64,000 nt of DNA, from assembly GCF_000758585.1 (NCBI RefSeq), contig NZ_CP009281.1:186001-250000 (forward strand). Direction: 5' to 3'. The DNA comes from Paenibacillus sp. FSL R5-0345. Lineage in GTDB: Bacteria; Bacillota; Bacilli; Paenibacillales; Paenibacillaceae. Below the pieces are notes generated by a model. The model had not been told where the DNA came from and did not search any database. It saw nothing but the letters and a program-made list of their open reading frames with translations. Each line of letters starts with the position of its first letter. The first letter of the stretch is position 1. Shown piece after piece: positions 9,304 through 17,671 of this stretch. The position numbers and the translations under genes are program-made.

Positions 9304-12186
9304 ATGATAACACAAGAAATATTACTCGATTTCATGCGGGAAACTGCATATAAACCAATGACTTATGAAGAGCTGGTGAGCCATTTTGCTCTAGAAGATA
9401 GCACAGGGTTTAAAAAGTTCGAGGAACTACTAATTGAATTAGAGCAGGACGGAAGAATTGTATTAACTCGTAATGCACGTTATGGCGTGCCGGAACGAAT
9501 GGATTTACTGCGAGGCCGGTTACAAGCTCATGCGAAAGGCTTCGCTTTTTTGATCCCGGATGATCGTGATCATCCTGACGTGTACATCCATGCGAATGAT
9601 CTAAAGGGAGCTATGAATGGCGATATCGTTTTGATCCGTATTACCTCTAAAAGTCCGTCCGGCGGACGTATGGAAGGTGAAGTTGAACGTATTGTAAAAC
9701 GTGGCGTATTGCAAACGGTCGGCGTATTTCAAAATCTAGAGACCTATGGTTTTGTGCTGCCTGATGATAAACGGATTAACCGTGATATTTTTATTCCTAA
9801 GCAATCCTTCATGGGGGCGGTAGACGGGCAAAAGGTCGTTGTGCGCATCGTGAATTATCCAGAAGGACGATCAGCAGCAGAAGGTGAAATTATTGAGATT
9901 CTCGGACATAAGGATGATCCGGGAGTCGATATTCTATCTATCATCCGTAAGCATCAGCTACCAGAGGCATTTCCGGCTGAAGTGATGTACGAAGCGGACA
10001 ATGCTCCGGATTCAATCACAGAAGAGGAAATTGCTGAGCAGGGACGGCGCGACTTGCGCGGACTAAACATTGTCACGATTGATGGCGAAGATGCTAAGGA
10101 CTTGGATGATGCCGTTAATGTTCAGCGATTGGAGAACGGGAATTACAAGCTAGGCGTGCATATTGCGGATGTAGGTTATTACGTGCGTGAGAGCTCTGAA
10201 CTTGATAAAGAAGCTTACGATCGGGGCTGTAGCGTGTATTTGGTGGATCGGGTTATTCCGATGCTTCCTCACCGTTTGTCTAACGGGATTTGTAGCTTGA
10301 ACCCACAGGTTGACCGCTTAACAATGTCCTGCGAGATGGAATTTAACGAACAAATGAAGGTTGTGAAGCACGATGTCTTTACCAGTGTGATTCGCACCAA
10401 AGAAAGAATGACTTATTCTAATGTTCGTAAAATTTTGGAGGATGAAGATCCAGAATTGCTGGAGCGTTATAGTCCATTAATTGATGATTTCCGTCTCATG
10501 AAAGAACTAGCGATGAAGCTGCGCGATGCGCGGATGCGGCGGGGCGCGGTTGATTTTGATTTCGAAGAGAGCAAAATCATTGTGGATGAGAACGGCAAGG
10601 CTGTAGATATTGTGAAGCGTGAGCGTTCTGTAGCGGAGCAGATTATCGAGGAATTTATGCTTGCTGCGAATGAAACGGTCGCTGAGCATTTCCACTGGCT
10701 GAAGGTTCCGTTCCTTTACCGGATTCACGAAGATCCAGATCCAGAGAAGCTGCAGAATTTTATGGCTTTTGCGGCTAATTTCGGATATCACGTGAAGGGA
10801 CGTGGCAATTCGGTTCATCCACGTGCTTTGCAGGATCTGTTGGAGCAAATCCAAGGAACTAAAGAACAGACTGTTATTAGCACAATGATGCTGCGTTCCA
10901 TGAAGCAGGCGAAATATGATGCAGAGAGCACAGGCCATTTCGGACTCGCTGCAGAATACTATTCTCACTTTACTTCTCCAATTCGCCGGTACCCCGATCT
11001 GGTTATTCACCGCGTAATGCGTGAAGTGATTGAGAATGGAGGGGCGCTGAGCCAGAAACGACATGATTATTTGGCCGGCCGGATGCCTGACATTGCTCAG
11101 CAGTCCTCGGAACGTGAGCGTGTGGCGGTAGAGGCTGAACGTGATACAGAGCAGCTGAAGAAAGCTGAATACATGCAAGATAAAGTAGGCGAGGAATTCG
11201 AGGCTATGGTCAGCAGTGTGACCAGCTTCGGAATGTTCATCGAGCTGGACAACACCGTCGAAGGACTCATTCGTCTCAGTGCAATGAGCGATGATTATTA
11301 TCACTTCGACGAGGCGCATATGGCGCTCATTGGCGAGCGCACATCACGGGTGTTCCGTATTGGCGACGAGGTGAAGATTCGAGTCGCCAAGGTAAATATG
11401 GATGACCACACGATCGATTTCGAGTTGGTCGACATGAAACCGCGCGCGCCAGGCGAGCATCGCAGCGGTGGTTTTGGAGGCAGCCGCGGTGGCAAAGGCG
11501 GCCGTTCAGGTGGCGGCGGCTTCGGCAAGCCAGCCGCTGGGGGTAAAGCCGGCGGCGGCAAGGGCCGCGGCGGTAAAGGCAAGCCCGGCGCTGCTGTAGG
11601 CGCGGGCAAGGGCAAGCCGGGCGCAGGTGTGCGCGCCGGCGAAGGGCCGCGCGAAGCGGCCGGTGCTGTTGCACCGGGCGGACGCGGAAAGCGGAAGCGC
11701 GGGCGTGATGCCGGCGAGGATGCGAGCCGGGGTGTTGCGGCGCCGGGCGGAAGCACCGGCGCAGAGCGCGGGGGCGAAGCCGGCGGCAACGCAGGCGCAC
11801 CGCGTGAGCGCAGCGGCGGTCGAGGCCGCGGTGGGGACAACGGCGGTGCCGGTGGTGGACGCGGCATCAGCTTCGGCTTTGGCTCCGGCAAAGGCGGATA
11901 CGGCGCTCCTGCGTCCGAGTCTTCCGGCGGCGAAGTTCGCGGCCTGGACGGCAGCACGAAGTTCCGCAGCCGCGAGGACCGCGGCGGTAACTTTGGCGGT
12001 GGAGAAGGTCGTAACGGCGCTCCAACAGGTAAAGGTCGCCGGAAAAAGAAGAACAAAAGCGGTGTGTTCATCGGTCAGTCCGTGACACCGGGCAACGTTC
12101 AGACGTCTGAACAAGCCACTTCTAAACGTAGTGACACTACGGGCAGCACTCCAGACGGAGCTCCTCGTAAGAGAAAGAAGAAATAA
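9304..12186 (+). CDS. rnr: Ribonuclease R with a long basic Gly-rich C-terminal tail
   Basis: This is a processive 3'-5' exoribonuclease that degrades structured RNA and, with SmpB/tmRNA, non-stop mRNA. The 960-aa protein has an N-terminal winged helix (1-65), cold-shock domains (about 70-230) and an RNB catalytic domain (about 245-580). The acidic cluster [12 protein letters not shown], near 259-271, supplies the metal ligands. An S1 domain follows (about 630-713). A tail of about 245 residues, rich in Gly, Arg and Lys and ending RKRKKK, is far longer than in B. subtilis. DNA of the tail is visibly more GC-rich than its surroundings. GTG at 9295 with GGAGGG 5 nt upstream is an alternative start. 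Confidence 0.95.
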   Translation: MITQEILLDFMRETAYKPMTYEELVSHFALEDSTGFKKFEELLIELEQDGRIVLTRNARYGVPERMDLLRGRLQAHAKGFAFLIPDDRDHPDVYIHANDLKGAMNGDIVLIRITSKSPSGGRMEGEVERIVKRGVLQTVGVFQNLETYGFVLPDDKRINRDIFIPKQSFMGAVDGQKVVVRIVNYPEGRSAAEGEIIEILGHKDDPGVDILSIIRKHQLPEAFPAEVMYEADNAPDSITEEEIAEQGRRDLRGLNIVTIDGEDAKDLDDAVNVQRLENGNYKLGVHIADVGYYVRESSELDKEAYDRGCSVYLVDRVIPMLPHRLSNGICSLNPQVDRLTMSCEMEFNEQMKVVKHDVFTSVIRTKERMTYSNVRKILEDEDPELLERYSPLIDDFRLMKELAMKLRDARMRRGAVDFDFEESKIIVDENGKAVDIVKRERSVAEQIIEEFMLAANETVAEHFHWLKVPFLYRIHEDPDPEKLQNFMAFAANFGYHVKGRGNSVHPRALQDLLEQIQGTKEQTVISTMMLRSMKQAKYDAESTGHFGLAAEYYSHFTSPIRRYPDLVIHRVMREVIENGGALSQKRHDYLAGRMPDIAQQSSERERVAVEAERDTEQLKKAEYMQDKVGEEFEAMVSSVTSFGMFIELDNTVEGLIRLSAMSDDYYHFDEAHMALIGERTSRVFRIGDEVKIRVAKVNMDDHTIDFELVDMKPRAPGEHRSGGFGGSRGGKGGRSGGGGFGKPAAGGKAGGGKGRGGKGKPGAAVGAGKGKPGAGVRAGEGPREAAGAVAPGGRGKRKRGRDAGEDASRGVAAPGGSTGAERGGEAGGNAGAPRERSGGRGRGGDNGGAGGGRGISFGFGSGKGGYGAPASESSGGEVRGLDGSTKFRSREDRGGNFGGGEGRNGAPTGKGRRKKKNKSGVFIGQSVTPGNVQTSEQATSKRSDTTGSTPDGAPRKRKKK

Positions 12187-12323
12187 ATAACGTTTATGGG
12201 CTACGTCTCGTAGCTCTATGACGCAAGATTAAGCACCGCCCCTTTGCTTGAAGTGCACCCCTTAGAATAGACATTGGAAAAAACCCCTGGTTTATCCGAT
12301 GAAATTCTAGGGGGTGCATTTTT

Positions 12324-12722
12324 ATGGCGATTAAAGGACAGAAGTTTAAAAATTACTCAGATGAGATTAAAAAAGAGGCCATTCGTTTACATGTGGAGGA
12401 AAGATGGACTTATCGGAAAATTACGGAGCATTTTGAGATACAAGATCAAGGACGGGTAAAGAGATGGATGAAGAAATACCGAGAGCTAGGGGAATTTGGG
12501 CTACTAGATCAACGGGGGCGTCGTATTGAATATATCGATCAAGATAGGTATGTTCAAAAGCTCAAACGGGAAAATGAAATGCTAAAAAAGTGTTTGGAAA
12601 TCTGGATGCAGGAGGTGAAACGCACAAATATAGAGTCATTGAGAACGCTGCAAAAGAGTATGCCGTTAGCAACCTGTGTAAACTCTTTAGGGTCTCTAGA
12701 AGTGGATACTACGCTTTCCTGA
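12324..12722 (+). CDS. IS3-family transposase OrfA (helix-turn-helix subunit)
   Basis: This 132-residue protein has an N-terminal helix-turn-helix (about 8-60, EAIRLHVEERWTYRKITEHF) that binds the IS ends. A leucine-zipper-like helix follows (about 75-95, LKRENEMLKKCLEIW). Just inside the zipper the heptamer A-AAA-AAG (12584-12590) lies in the phase needed for -1 ribosomal frameshifting into OrfB. The product is therefore probably OrfA alone or the OrfAB fusion, which is the true transposase. Confidence 0.9.
   Translation: MAIKGQKFKNYSDEIKKEAIRLHVEERWTYRKITEHFEIQDQGRVKRWMKKYRELGEFGLLDQRGRRIEYIDQDRYVQKLKRENEMLKKCLEIWMQEVKRTNIESLRTLQKSMPLATCVNSLGSLEVDTTLS
12584..12590 (+). promoter_or_regulatory. 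-1 frameshift heptamer of the IS transposase
   Basis: AAAAAAG is read as A AAA AAG in the OrfA frame, so both tRNALys can slip one base back onto AAA AAA. The OrfB frame is open from exactly this point. Confidence 0.8.
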
Positions 12723-13474
12723 AGCGCAAAGGAACAGATCGGGATCAGGAAGCAAAGGCGCTCATTCAGAAGGTCTATGAAAGGTATGAAGGAGTCTACG
12801 GTTATCGCCAAATTCAATTGTTCTTGCTACAAGACCACGGGGTTTGGATGAATCATAAGAAGGTACTCAGAATTATGCAGGATTTAGGCATTCGTTCGAG
12901 GATCCGCCGAAAACATCGTTGTAATTATGCTACTTCTGAAGGAGACCGTGTGGCGAAAAATATTTTGAAACGGGATTTCAAAGCGGATGCTCCCAACCAA
13001 AAATGGGTGACAGACATTACGCAATATCGTGTAGGCGAAAAGTGGCTCTATCTTTCTGCGATTAAAGATTTATTCAATAACGAAATTATCGCTTATCAAA
13101 TGAGCGCTAGGAACGACAACGAACTGGTTCTCCGGACCTTTGAGCAGGCGTGGAGTCAGCAAAAAGACGTGACTGGACTGATCGTTCACAGCGATCAGGG
13201 ATTCCAATACACGTCTCATGCATACCACGACATGCTGCCAAAGGTTGGGGCCCGAATCAGCATGTCTCGCCGAGGCAATTGTTATGACAACGCCTCTATG
13301 GAGAGCTTCTTCTCGCATCTCAAAACGGAAGGACTCTATCCTTATGATATCCGAAATATGGATGAGGCACAAAGGAAAATTGAAGATTACATTCGATTTT
13401 ATAACCAACATCGGCCACAACGAAGGTTAAATAAGCTGCCTCCGGTAGAGTACCGGAAACAGCTTATTGCCTAG
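12590..13474 (+). CDS. IS3-family transposase OrfB (DDE catalytic domain)
   Basis: This 294-residue frame lies in -1 relative to OrfA and is probably made only as the OrfAB fusion. It has the HTH_21-like segment RQIQLFLLQDHGVWMNHKKV and an rve integrase core. The core carries Asp in WVTDITQY, Asp in IVHSDQGFQY and Glu in NASMESFFSHLK, so the DDE triad is complete. The end, YNQHRPQRRLNKLPPVEYRK, is typical of the family. No stop or frameshift interrupts it. Confidence 0.92.
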   Translation: MFGNLDAGGETHKYRVIENAAKEYAVSNLCKLFRVSRSGYYAFLKRKGTDRDQEAKALIQKVYERYEGVYGYRQIQLFLLQDHGVWMNHKKVLRIMQDLGIRSRIRRKHRCNYATSEGDRVAKNILKRDFKADAPNQKWVTDITQYRVGEKWLYLSAIKDLFNNEIIAYQMSARNDNELVLRTFEQAWSQQKDVTGLIVHSDQGFQYTSHAYHDMLPKVGARISMSRRGNCYDNASMESFFSHLKTEGLYPYDIRNMDEAQRKIEDYIRFYNQHRPQRRLNKLPPVEYRKQLIA

Positions 13475-13532
13475 GGTCTTTTTTCAGTGTCTATAAAATG
13501 GGGGCTTGACCAGCTGGGGGCGGTGCTTTTTT

Positions 13533-14027
13533 AATTGTTTTCTGCAGCTCGGCTAAAGTGTAAAATTATCGTTTCTGAACGAGAATATTGGTTGCCACAA
13601 GTTTGTTGAGTAATAGTTAGAAGAAGCTTTGTACTAACGTCGTTTTTGCAACTATGACACTTGGATTGGAGCAAAGTAACTAGTGTTATCACGATGCTTA
13701 TTTTTAATTGCATAATGTGCGGTTAAAATACTGGCGTTTCAGTAAAGAATGAGGTTAATTGCACTTTGTACATCTAAATTGGATCAGTACCTTCAAAACG
13801 GCATGACTTCGAGTTTTTAACTGCAGAAAGTACAACTAAACAACCATCAAGCGTCTAAATATATTAAATAGATGTATAAAGTGCATTTATGTAGCTTAAT
13901 TAGCTTTAGCGTCCGAGGGAGAGAGTGAATAAAAAAGGGTATGAGTTAATTGGGATGTGTGAATATAGGAACATAAATATATTTTTATAAACAAATGTAA
14001 TTAAAGTTAATTAATGGGTAAACTTAC
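13533..14027. other. AT-rich stretch without a recognised gene
   Basis: Between the IS and the smpB regulatory region no reading frame with a credible ribosome site was found on either strand. The sequence is AT-rich and has no obvious repeats. Confidence 0.5.
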
Positions 14028-14043
14028 TGACAACTAGTTGTCA
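14028..14043. promoter_or_regulatory. 16-bp perfect palindrome upstream of smpB
   Basis: TGACAACTAGTTGTCA is a perfect inverted repeat that lies 33 nt before the candidate smpB -35 box. It has the look of a dimeric repressor site of MarR or TetR style, but the cognate protein cannot be named from the sequence. Confidence 0.5.
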
Positions 14044-14052
14044 AAATGACTC

Positions 14053-14076
14053 AGAAAGGATTACCTGATCCTTTCT
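14053..14076. terminator. Hairpin before the smpB promoter
   Basis: AGAAAGGAT (14053-14061) pairs with ATCCTTTCT (14068-14076) over a 6-nt loop. No long U-run follows on either side, so its role as a terminator is uncertain. Confidence 0.4.
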
Positions 14077-14105
14077 TGCGCACAATCGATTCCATTTGTT
14101 ACAAT
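14076..14105 (+). promoter_or_regulatory. Candidate smpB promoter
   Basis: The -35 TTGCGC (14076-14081) and -10 TACAAT (14100-14105) are 18 nt apart, about 90 nt before the smpB start. The IS and broken terminator upstream mean smpB may also receive read-through from rnr. Confidence 0.55.
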
Positions 14106-14193
14106 ATAGATCAGACGTTCGATGACTATGTCGTTTAAGATTAGAGAGACATGGTTACTTTAACTTATGAATATGATTCAAGGAGTGATTCTC

Positions 14194-14673
14194 ATGGGTA
14201 AAAAAGCAGACGGGAAAGTACTTGCCCAGAACAAAAAAGCTTCCCATGATTATTTTATCGAGGATACTTATGAAGCTGGCTTGGTGCTGACAGGTACAGA
14301 GATCAAGTCGCTGCGTAATGGCCGCGCTAATATTGGAGATGCTTTTGCTACGATCCGTAACGGTGAGATTCACATTCACAACATGCATATCAGCCCTTTT
14401 GAACAAGGTAATCGTGCTAACCCTACTGACCCGACGCGTACTCGTAAATTGCTGATGCATAAAGAGCAAATTCATAAACTGCTGGGCTTGTCCAAGCGAG
14501 ATGGATTTACGATTGTGCCACTTAAGGTTTATGTGCGAAATGGTTATGCGAAGCTGTTGATTGGTCTTGGTAAAGGTAAGAAAGAGTACGATAAACGTGA
14601 CTCTGCTGCTAAGCGTGATGCTCAGCGTGATATCCAGCGTGTATTGCGTGAGAAGCAAAAGATCGCCAGATAA
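14194..14673 (+). CDS. smpB: SsrA-binding protein SmpB
   Basis: It binds tmRNA and delivers it to stalled ribosomes for trans-translation. The 159 residues are typical. The OB-fold core includes [29 protein letters not shown], and the basic C-terminal tail ([20 protein letters not shown]) enters the empty mRNA channel. The ATG at 14194 is preferred to an in-frame ATG 27 nt upstream because AAGGAG lies 8 nt before it. It stands directly before ssrA, its RNA partner. Confidence 0.96.
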   Translation: MGKKADGKVLAQNKKASHDYFIEDTYEAGLVLTGTEIKSLRNGRANIGDAFATIRNGEIHIHNMHISPFEQGNRANPTDPTRTRKLLMHKEQIHKLLGLSKRDGFTIVPLKVYVRNGYAKLLIGLGKGKKEYDKRDSAAKRDAQRDIQRVLREKQKIAR

Positions 14674-14758
14674 TCTAGGAAGAATAGACGATTCAAATGA
14701 GTACCAGTTTCCACCTTCAATTCCTTTAACCCACGTGTTAAAGTATTGATAAATGTGA

Positions 14759-14764
14759 TATACT
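14759..14764 (+). promoter_or_regulatory. Candidate extended -10 element for ssrA
   Basis: TGA-TATACT is an extended -10 about 107 nt before the mature tmRNA 5' end, leaving a precursor leader to be trimmed. The -35 is weak. The better-looking TATAAT at 14863 is only 2 nt from the mature end, too close to serve unless the 5' end assigned here is wrong. Confidence 0.35.
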
Positions 14765-14870
14765 GAATAAGTAAGATTATTGCTTCGTTACGACTTCTTG
14801 AAGAAGAAGCTGTGGATTGGATCTCTCTTGCTTGGAAGATCCGCTTGATCCGAAGCGCCCTTTATAATGA

Positions 14871-15232
14871 GGGGCCGTTCTTGGATTCGACGGGGGTAGT
14901 TCGAGCATGAGTAGCGAGTAGTGGGGACGCGTCCGCTTCATCAACGCTAAAGCCTATTAAACGGCAAACAACAAAACAACTACGCTTTCGCAGCCTAAGA
15001 AACTGCGCGCGTGCTTCTACCCTGCATCGCCCATGTGACAGGGATAGGGGCTAACAAGTAGTGGGATACGCCGTCTGGTCTCCGCCTGGGGTCAACGGAA
15101 GAAGATAATCAGGCTGACCCAACGTATAGCCGGTTACGGGGCGATACTCGGGTGACATCAAAACTGTGACTACACTCGTAGAAGCTTATGTGCCGTTATC
15201 TTCGGACAGGGGTTCGACTCCCCTCGGCTCCA
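14871..15232 (+). ncRNA. ssrA: Transfer-messenger RNA (tmRNA)
   Basis: This 362-nt RNA rescues stalled ribosomes and tags the nascent chain. The 5' end GGGGCCG pairs with the 3' CGGCTCC, and the T-arm is GGACAGGGGTTCGACTCCCCTCGG-like (15204-15227). The tag frame at 14963-14998 runs GGC to TAA and encodes GKQQNNYAFAA. With the charged alanine the tag is (A)GKQQNNYAFAA, ending in the AA degron read by Clp proteases. The discriminator A at 15232 is followed by TAAG, so CCA is not encoded and must be added. Confidence 0.95.
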
Positions 15233-15238
15233 TAAGAA

Positions 15239-15263
15239 AAACCCGCTAAATAGCGGGTTTTTT
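15239..15263 (+). terminator. Terminator of ssrA
   Basis: AAACCCGCTA (15239-15248) pairs with TAGCGGGTTT (15251-15260), and more T follow. Confidence 0.92.
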
Positions 15264-15439
15264 GCTGTTTAGTGTTTGAATTGTATACTGAATGTAGACA
15301 AGGAATTGTGGGGAACTAAATGTGTTCATTATTGTAGACATGCTGTTTATATCTAAAATTAGATCATTCACTTTGAAGTTAATAATTAGTGGCACATTTA
15401 ATAAGCATCAAAAGCAAAACATTCGGAGGAATTACTATC

Positions 15440-15805
15440 ATGAGTTTTACTATTGATTATGTTAAAAATAAAAACAGAATTATTGTAACATCGGACGGTA
15501 TGGAAGTTGAGGATGCCCTTGCGTACGCGGAACAATTTCCGAGAGTACTGAAGAAAACTAAGCGAGGGTTTACAGGTATGACTGTAATTACTGGAGGCTT
15601 GGTATTCAAGCAAGAAGTGATGGCAATTCTTGCTCCAACTGGTGAAGATGCTGTGAAAGCCGGGATCTCTACAAAACACAAATGGGTGTATGTTGCGCCT
15701 ACCGCGTTCTACAAAACGCAAATGCATCGTATGTTTAAAGATATTGCAAACTTGTACGAATCGATAGAAGAAGCTGAAGCGTATCTTGATTCCGCAGGCA
15801 ATTAG
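15440..15805 (+). CDS. STAS/SpoIIAA-like protein of unknown role
   Basis: This 121-residue soluble protein has alternating strands and helices. Segments such as GGLVFKQEVMAILAP, KHKWVYVAPTAFYKTQMHRMF and YESIEEAEAYLD resemble the SpoIIAA-like STAS families found in Bacillus and Paenibacillus, but no function is assigned. GGAGG lies 9 nt before the ATG at 15440, which is preferred over a longer frame from 15389. It lies alone between ssrA and a decayed copy of the ssrA 3' end, so it may be cargo of a past integration. Confidence 0.7.
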   Translation: MSFTIDYVKNKNRIIVTSDGMEVEDALAYAEQFPRVLKKTKRGFTGMTVITGGLVFKQEVMAILAPTGEDAVKAGISTKHKWVYVAPTAFYKTQMHRMFKDIANLYESIEEAEAYLDSAGN

Positions 15806-15864
15806 CAACTTCTTAAAAATTAAAAACCTTTATGTAAACCTTCTGGCTGGTTAGAATGCTTCTA

Positions 15865-15947
15865 GGGTGACTTCAAAACTGTGACTACACTCGTAAAAGC
15901 TTATGTGGCGTTATCTTTGGACAGGGGTTTAACTCTCTCGGCTCCAT
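15865..15947 (+). pseudogene. Decayed copy of the tmRNA 3' end (copy 1)
   Basis: This stretch matches ssrA 15150-15233 with only about eight differences and one deletion. They include loss of the T-loop TTCGA (now TTTAA), so it cannot fold as a working tRNA-like domain. It runs up to CGGCTCCAT. It is what would be left when an element integrates into ssrA and its own arm replaces the 3' end. A GACACC terminator follows. Confidence 0.88.
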
Positions 15948-15961
15948 ATGGAGTATTAGTG

Positions 15962-15985
15962 AAGACACCTTAAAGGGTGTCTTTT
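15962..15985 (+). terminator. GACACC-family terminator 1
   Basis: AAGACACC pairs with GGTGTCTT and a T-run follows. It sits 15 nt after the decayed ssrA end. From here to 16332 no gene is seen. Confidence 0.85.
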
Positions 15986-16332
15986 TTATGTTTTCAGAGT
16001 ATGATCTGGACTATGCATGACGGTTCAAAGAAACTGAGTATCTTGCTAGGTCCAGTATCTTTCGTATATGGAACTAAAATTGCAGTGTAGAAGAAGTGCT
16101 TGTCCCGTAATTAAAGATGATCAGCTCTGGAATTGCTATTCATTCAGTCTTAGAATTGTGAAAGTTGTGAAGACCAAAAAAAATTAAGGTTCTATATAGG
16201 GATAAAAAAGGCAAACATAGGATGGGATGAGTTAATAAGTAGATATAAATGAAAACCAGTACACTTATGCTATAATTTAATAAAGTGTTTCTGTGCTTTT
16301 AGAAAATCGGATAAAGGATGCAATGACCAACC

Positions 16333-17640
16333 ATGTATGAGAATCAGACTTCTATGCACCACAAGCTGTTTATTATCGGCGCAGGTGCTGCCGGACTAAT
16401 GGCCGCTGTTACTGCGTGTGATATGGGTATCGATACTGCCATTCTGGAGAGTAACGACCGGATTGGAAAGAAGATATTAATGACAGGTGATGGCCGCTGT
16501 AACATTACAAATGAATCCACTGCAACGGGTACAGATGAAGCAATCGCTTTATCGCGCAAGTATCACAGTAATCAGGCCGGATTTCCACTTGCGGTATTGC
16601 AGCAATTTGGCATCCGTCAGACCATAGATTTTTTCTCCTTTCTCGGGCTTCCGCTTACAAGATTGAAGGAGGGCTTGATGTATCCGATGTCGCTGCAGGC
16701 AGCAGCGGTACTGGATATTTTCCAGCTAGCGCTGGAGGATCGGAATGTTCCGGTGTACCTCAATAACAAAGTGTTGGATGTTACTGTTTCGAAGAATCAT
16801 CCGCGCTTCAAGATAAAATGCCAAACGGAGACAGAGGAGGAGGTTGTTTATACTAGCGACTATCTACTTATATCTGCGGGTGGCCTTGCCGGTCCAAATG
16901 CGGGAAAAGAACCTCCTGGGTATACACTTGCCGAACGTCTGGGACACACCCTGATTAAGCCTTTACCGGCCATTGTGCAATTGAAGCTGCAATATCCGAA
17001 TATGAGGGCACTGTCCACTATCAAATCTCAGGGACAAGCTCATATCATTGTGAACGGTAAAGTCATCTGCAGTGAACAGGGTGAAATTGCCTTCACGGAT
17101 TATGGTATTACCGGCCCGCCAATTCTTCAGCTAAGCAGGAAGGCTGCGTATCATCTTGCAAGAGGAGAACAGGTAACATTGTCGGTTGATCTGATGCCGG
17201 GCCGCACGGAGGAAGAGTTAGTTGAGTTTTTAGAAAGGCTCTGGGAGACCTTTGGACACCGGACTGTGGCGGATTGCCTTGTTGGCATCTTCAATAAGAA
17301 GCTTGTTTCTGTCCTACTAAAAGAGACTGGCTTAGATCAACAGCCAGAGTTGCTTTGCCAGGATCTATCGATGAAAACCAAGGGGAAATTTTATCGAATC
17401 TTGAAGCGTTGGGAATTTAAAGTGACGGATACCAATGGCTTTACGAATGCGCAAGTGACAGCAGGCGGCATTGATACGTCGGAACTCATCGAAGGAACGC
17501 TGGAATCCAAGCTGGTGCCTGGGCTGTATTTGGCTGGCGAAGTAATGGATGTGGACGGAGATTTCGGCGGCTATAACCTGCAATGGGCCTGGAGTTCCGG
17601 ATATGTGGCCGCCATGGCGCTAGCTAAGTCAATTCAATAA
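16333..17640 (+). CDS. BaiN/HI0933-type NAD(P)/FAD-dependent oxidoreductase, paralogue 1
   Basis: This 435-residue flavoprotein has an N-terminal FAD Rossmann motif (LFIIGAGAAGLMAAV), the DGRCNIT segment and a C-terminal LYLAGEVMDVDGD-FGGYNLQWAWSSG motif that closes the FAD site. These are hallmarks of the HI0933-like (BaiN/YhiN) family, whose substrate is mostly unknown. It is the first of a tandem pair with 17672-18988 and has a third relative at 34256. Where the other two read GLTAPKTGTDGSGY, this copy has GLAGPNAGKEPPGY. That is a change in a normally conserved glycine-rich loop, so it may have drifted in function. Confidence 0.85.
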   Translation: MYENQTSMHHKLFIIGAGAAGLMAAVTACDMGIDTAILESNDRIGKKILMTGDGRCNITNESTATGTDEAIALSRKYHSNQAGFPLAVLQQFGIRQTIDFFSFLGLPLTRLKEGLMYPMSLQAAAVLDIFQLALEDRNVPVYLNNKVLDVTVSKNHPRFKIKCQTETEEEVVYTSDYLLISAGGLAGPNAGKEPPGYTLAERLGHTLIKPLPAIVQLKLQYPNMRALSTIKSQGQAHIIVNGKVICSEQGEIAFTDYGITGPPILQLSRKAAYHLARGEQVTLSVDLMPGRTEEELVEFLERLWETFGHRTVADCLVGIFNKKLVSVLLKETGLDQQPELLCQDLSMKTKGKFYRILKRWEFKVTDTNGFTNAQVTAGGIDTSELIEGTLESKLVPGLYLAGEVMDVDGDFGGYNLQWAWSSGYVAAMALAKSIQ

Positions 17641-17671
17641 ATTTATTAGGAAAAGGGATGCATCAATTAAC

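Larger units (their letters stand above)
12249..13512 (+). mobile_element. Complete IS3-family (IS150-type) insertion sequence
   Basis: The 1264-bp element has TG...CA ends and imperfect 25-bp inverted repeats that share the inner block ATAGACA and a CCCC block. It is flanked by the 3-bp duplication GCT (12246-12248 and 13513-13515), the size usual for IS150-group elements. Two overlapping transposase frames and an A6G slippery site are intact, and the DDE residues are present. It may still be mobile. It sits in the loop of the rnr terminator. Confidence 0.92.
12231..13532 (+). terminator. rnr terminator split by an IS element
   Basis: The left arm AAGCACCGCCCC (12231-12242) is exactly complementary to the right arm GGGGCGGTGCTT (13517-13528), which runs into a T-tract (to 13532). 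Removing the IS and one GCT duplicate restores a 12-bp stem with the loop TTTGCTG. As it stands the arms are almost 1.3 kb apart, so the original terminator of rnr is broken. Confidence 0.88.

Noticed and set aside
11301..12114. Long minus- and alternate-frame open frames across the rnr tail
   Set aside because: They are by-products of GC-rich repetitive coding DNA (Pro/Ala/Arg- or Cys-rich translations), with no ribosome sites.
12246..13509. 6-bp direct repeat GCTTGA at 12246 and 13504 as the IS target duplication
   Set aside because: With these as borders the inverted repeats fall out of register. Ends at 12249 and 13512 give TG...CA termini, aligned repeats, a 3-bp GCT duplication and a restored terminator.
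14863..14868. TATAAT directly before tmRNA as its -10
   Set aside because: It ends 2 nt before the mature 5' end, so initiation would fall inside the acceptor stem.
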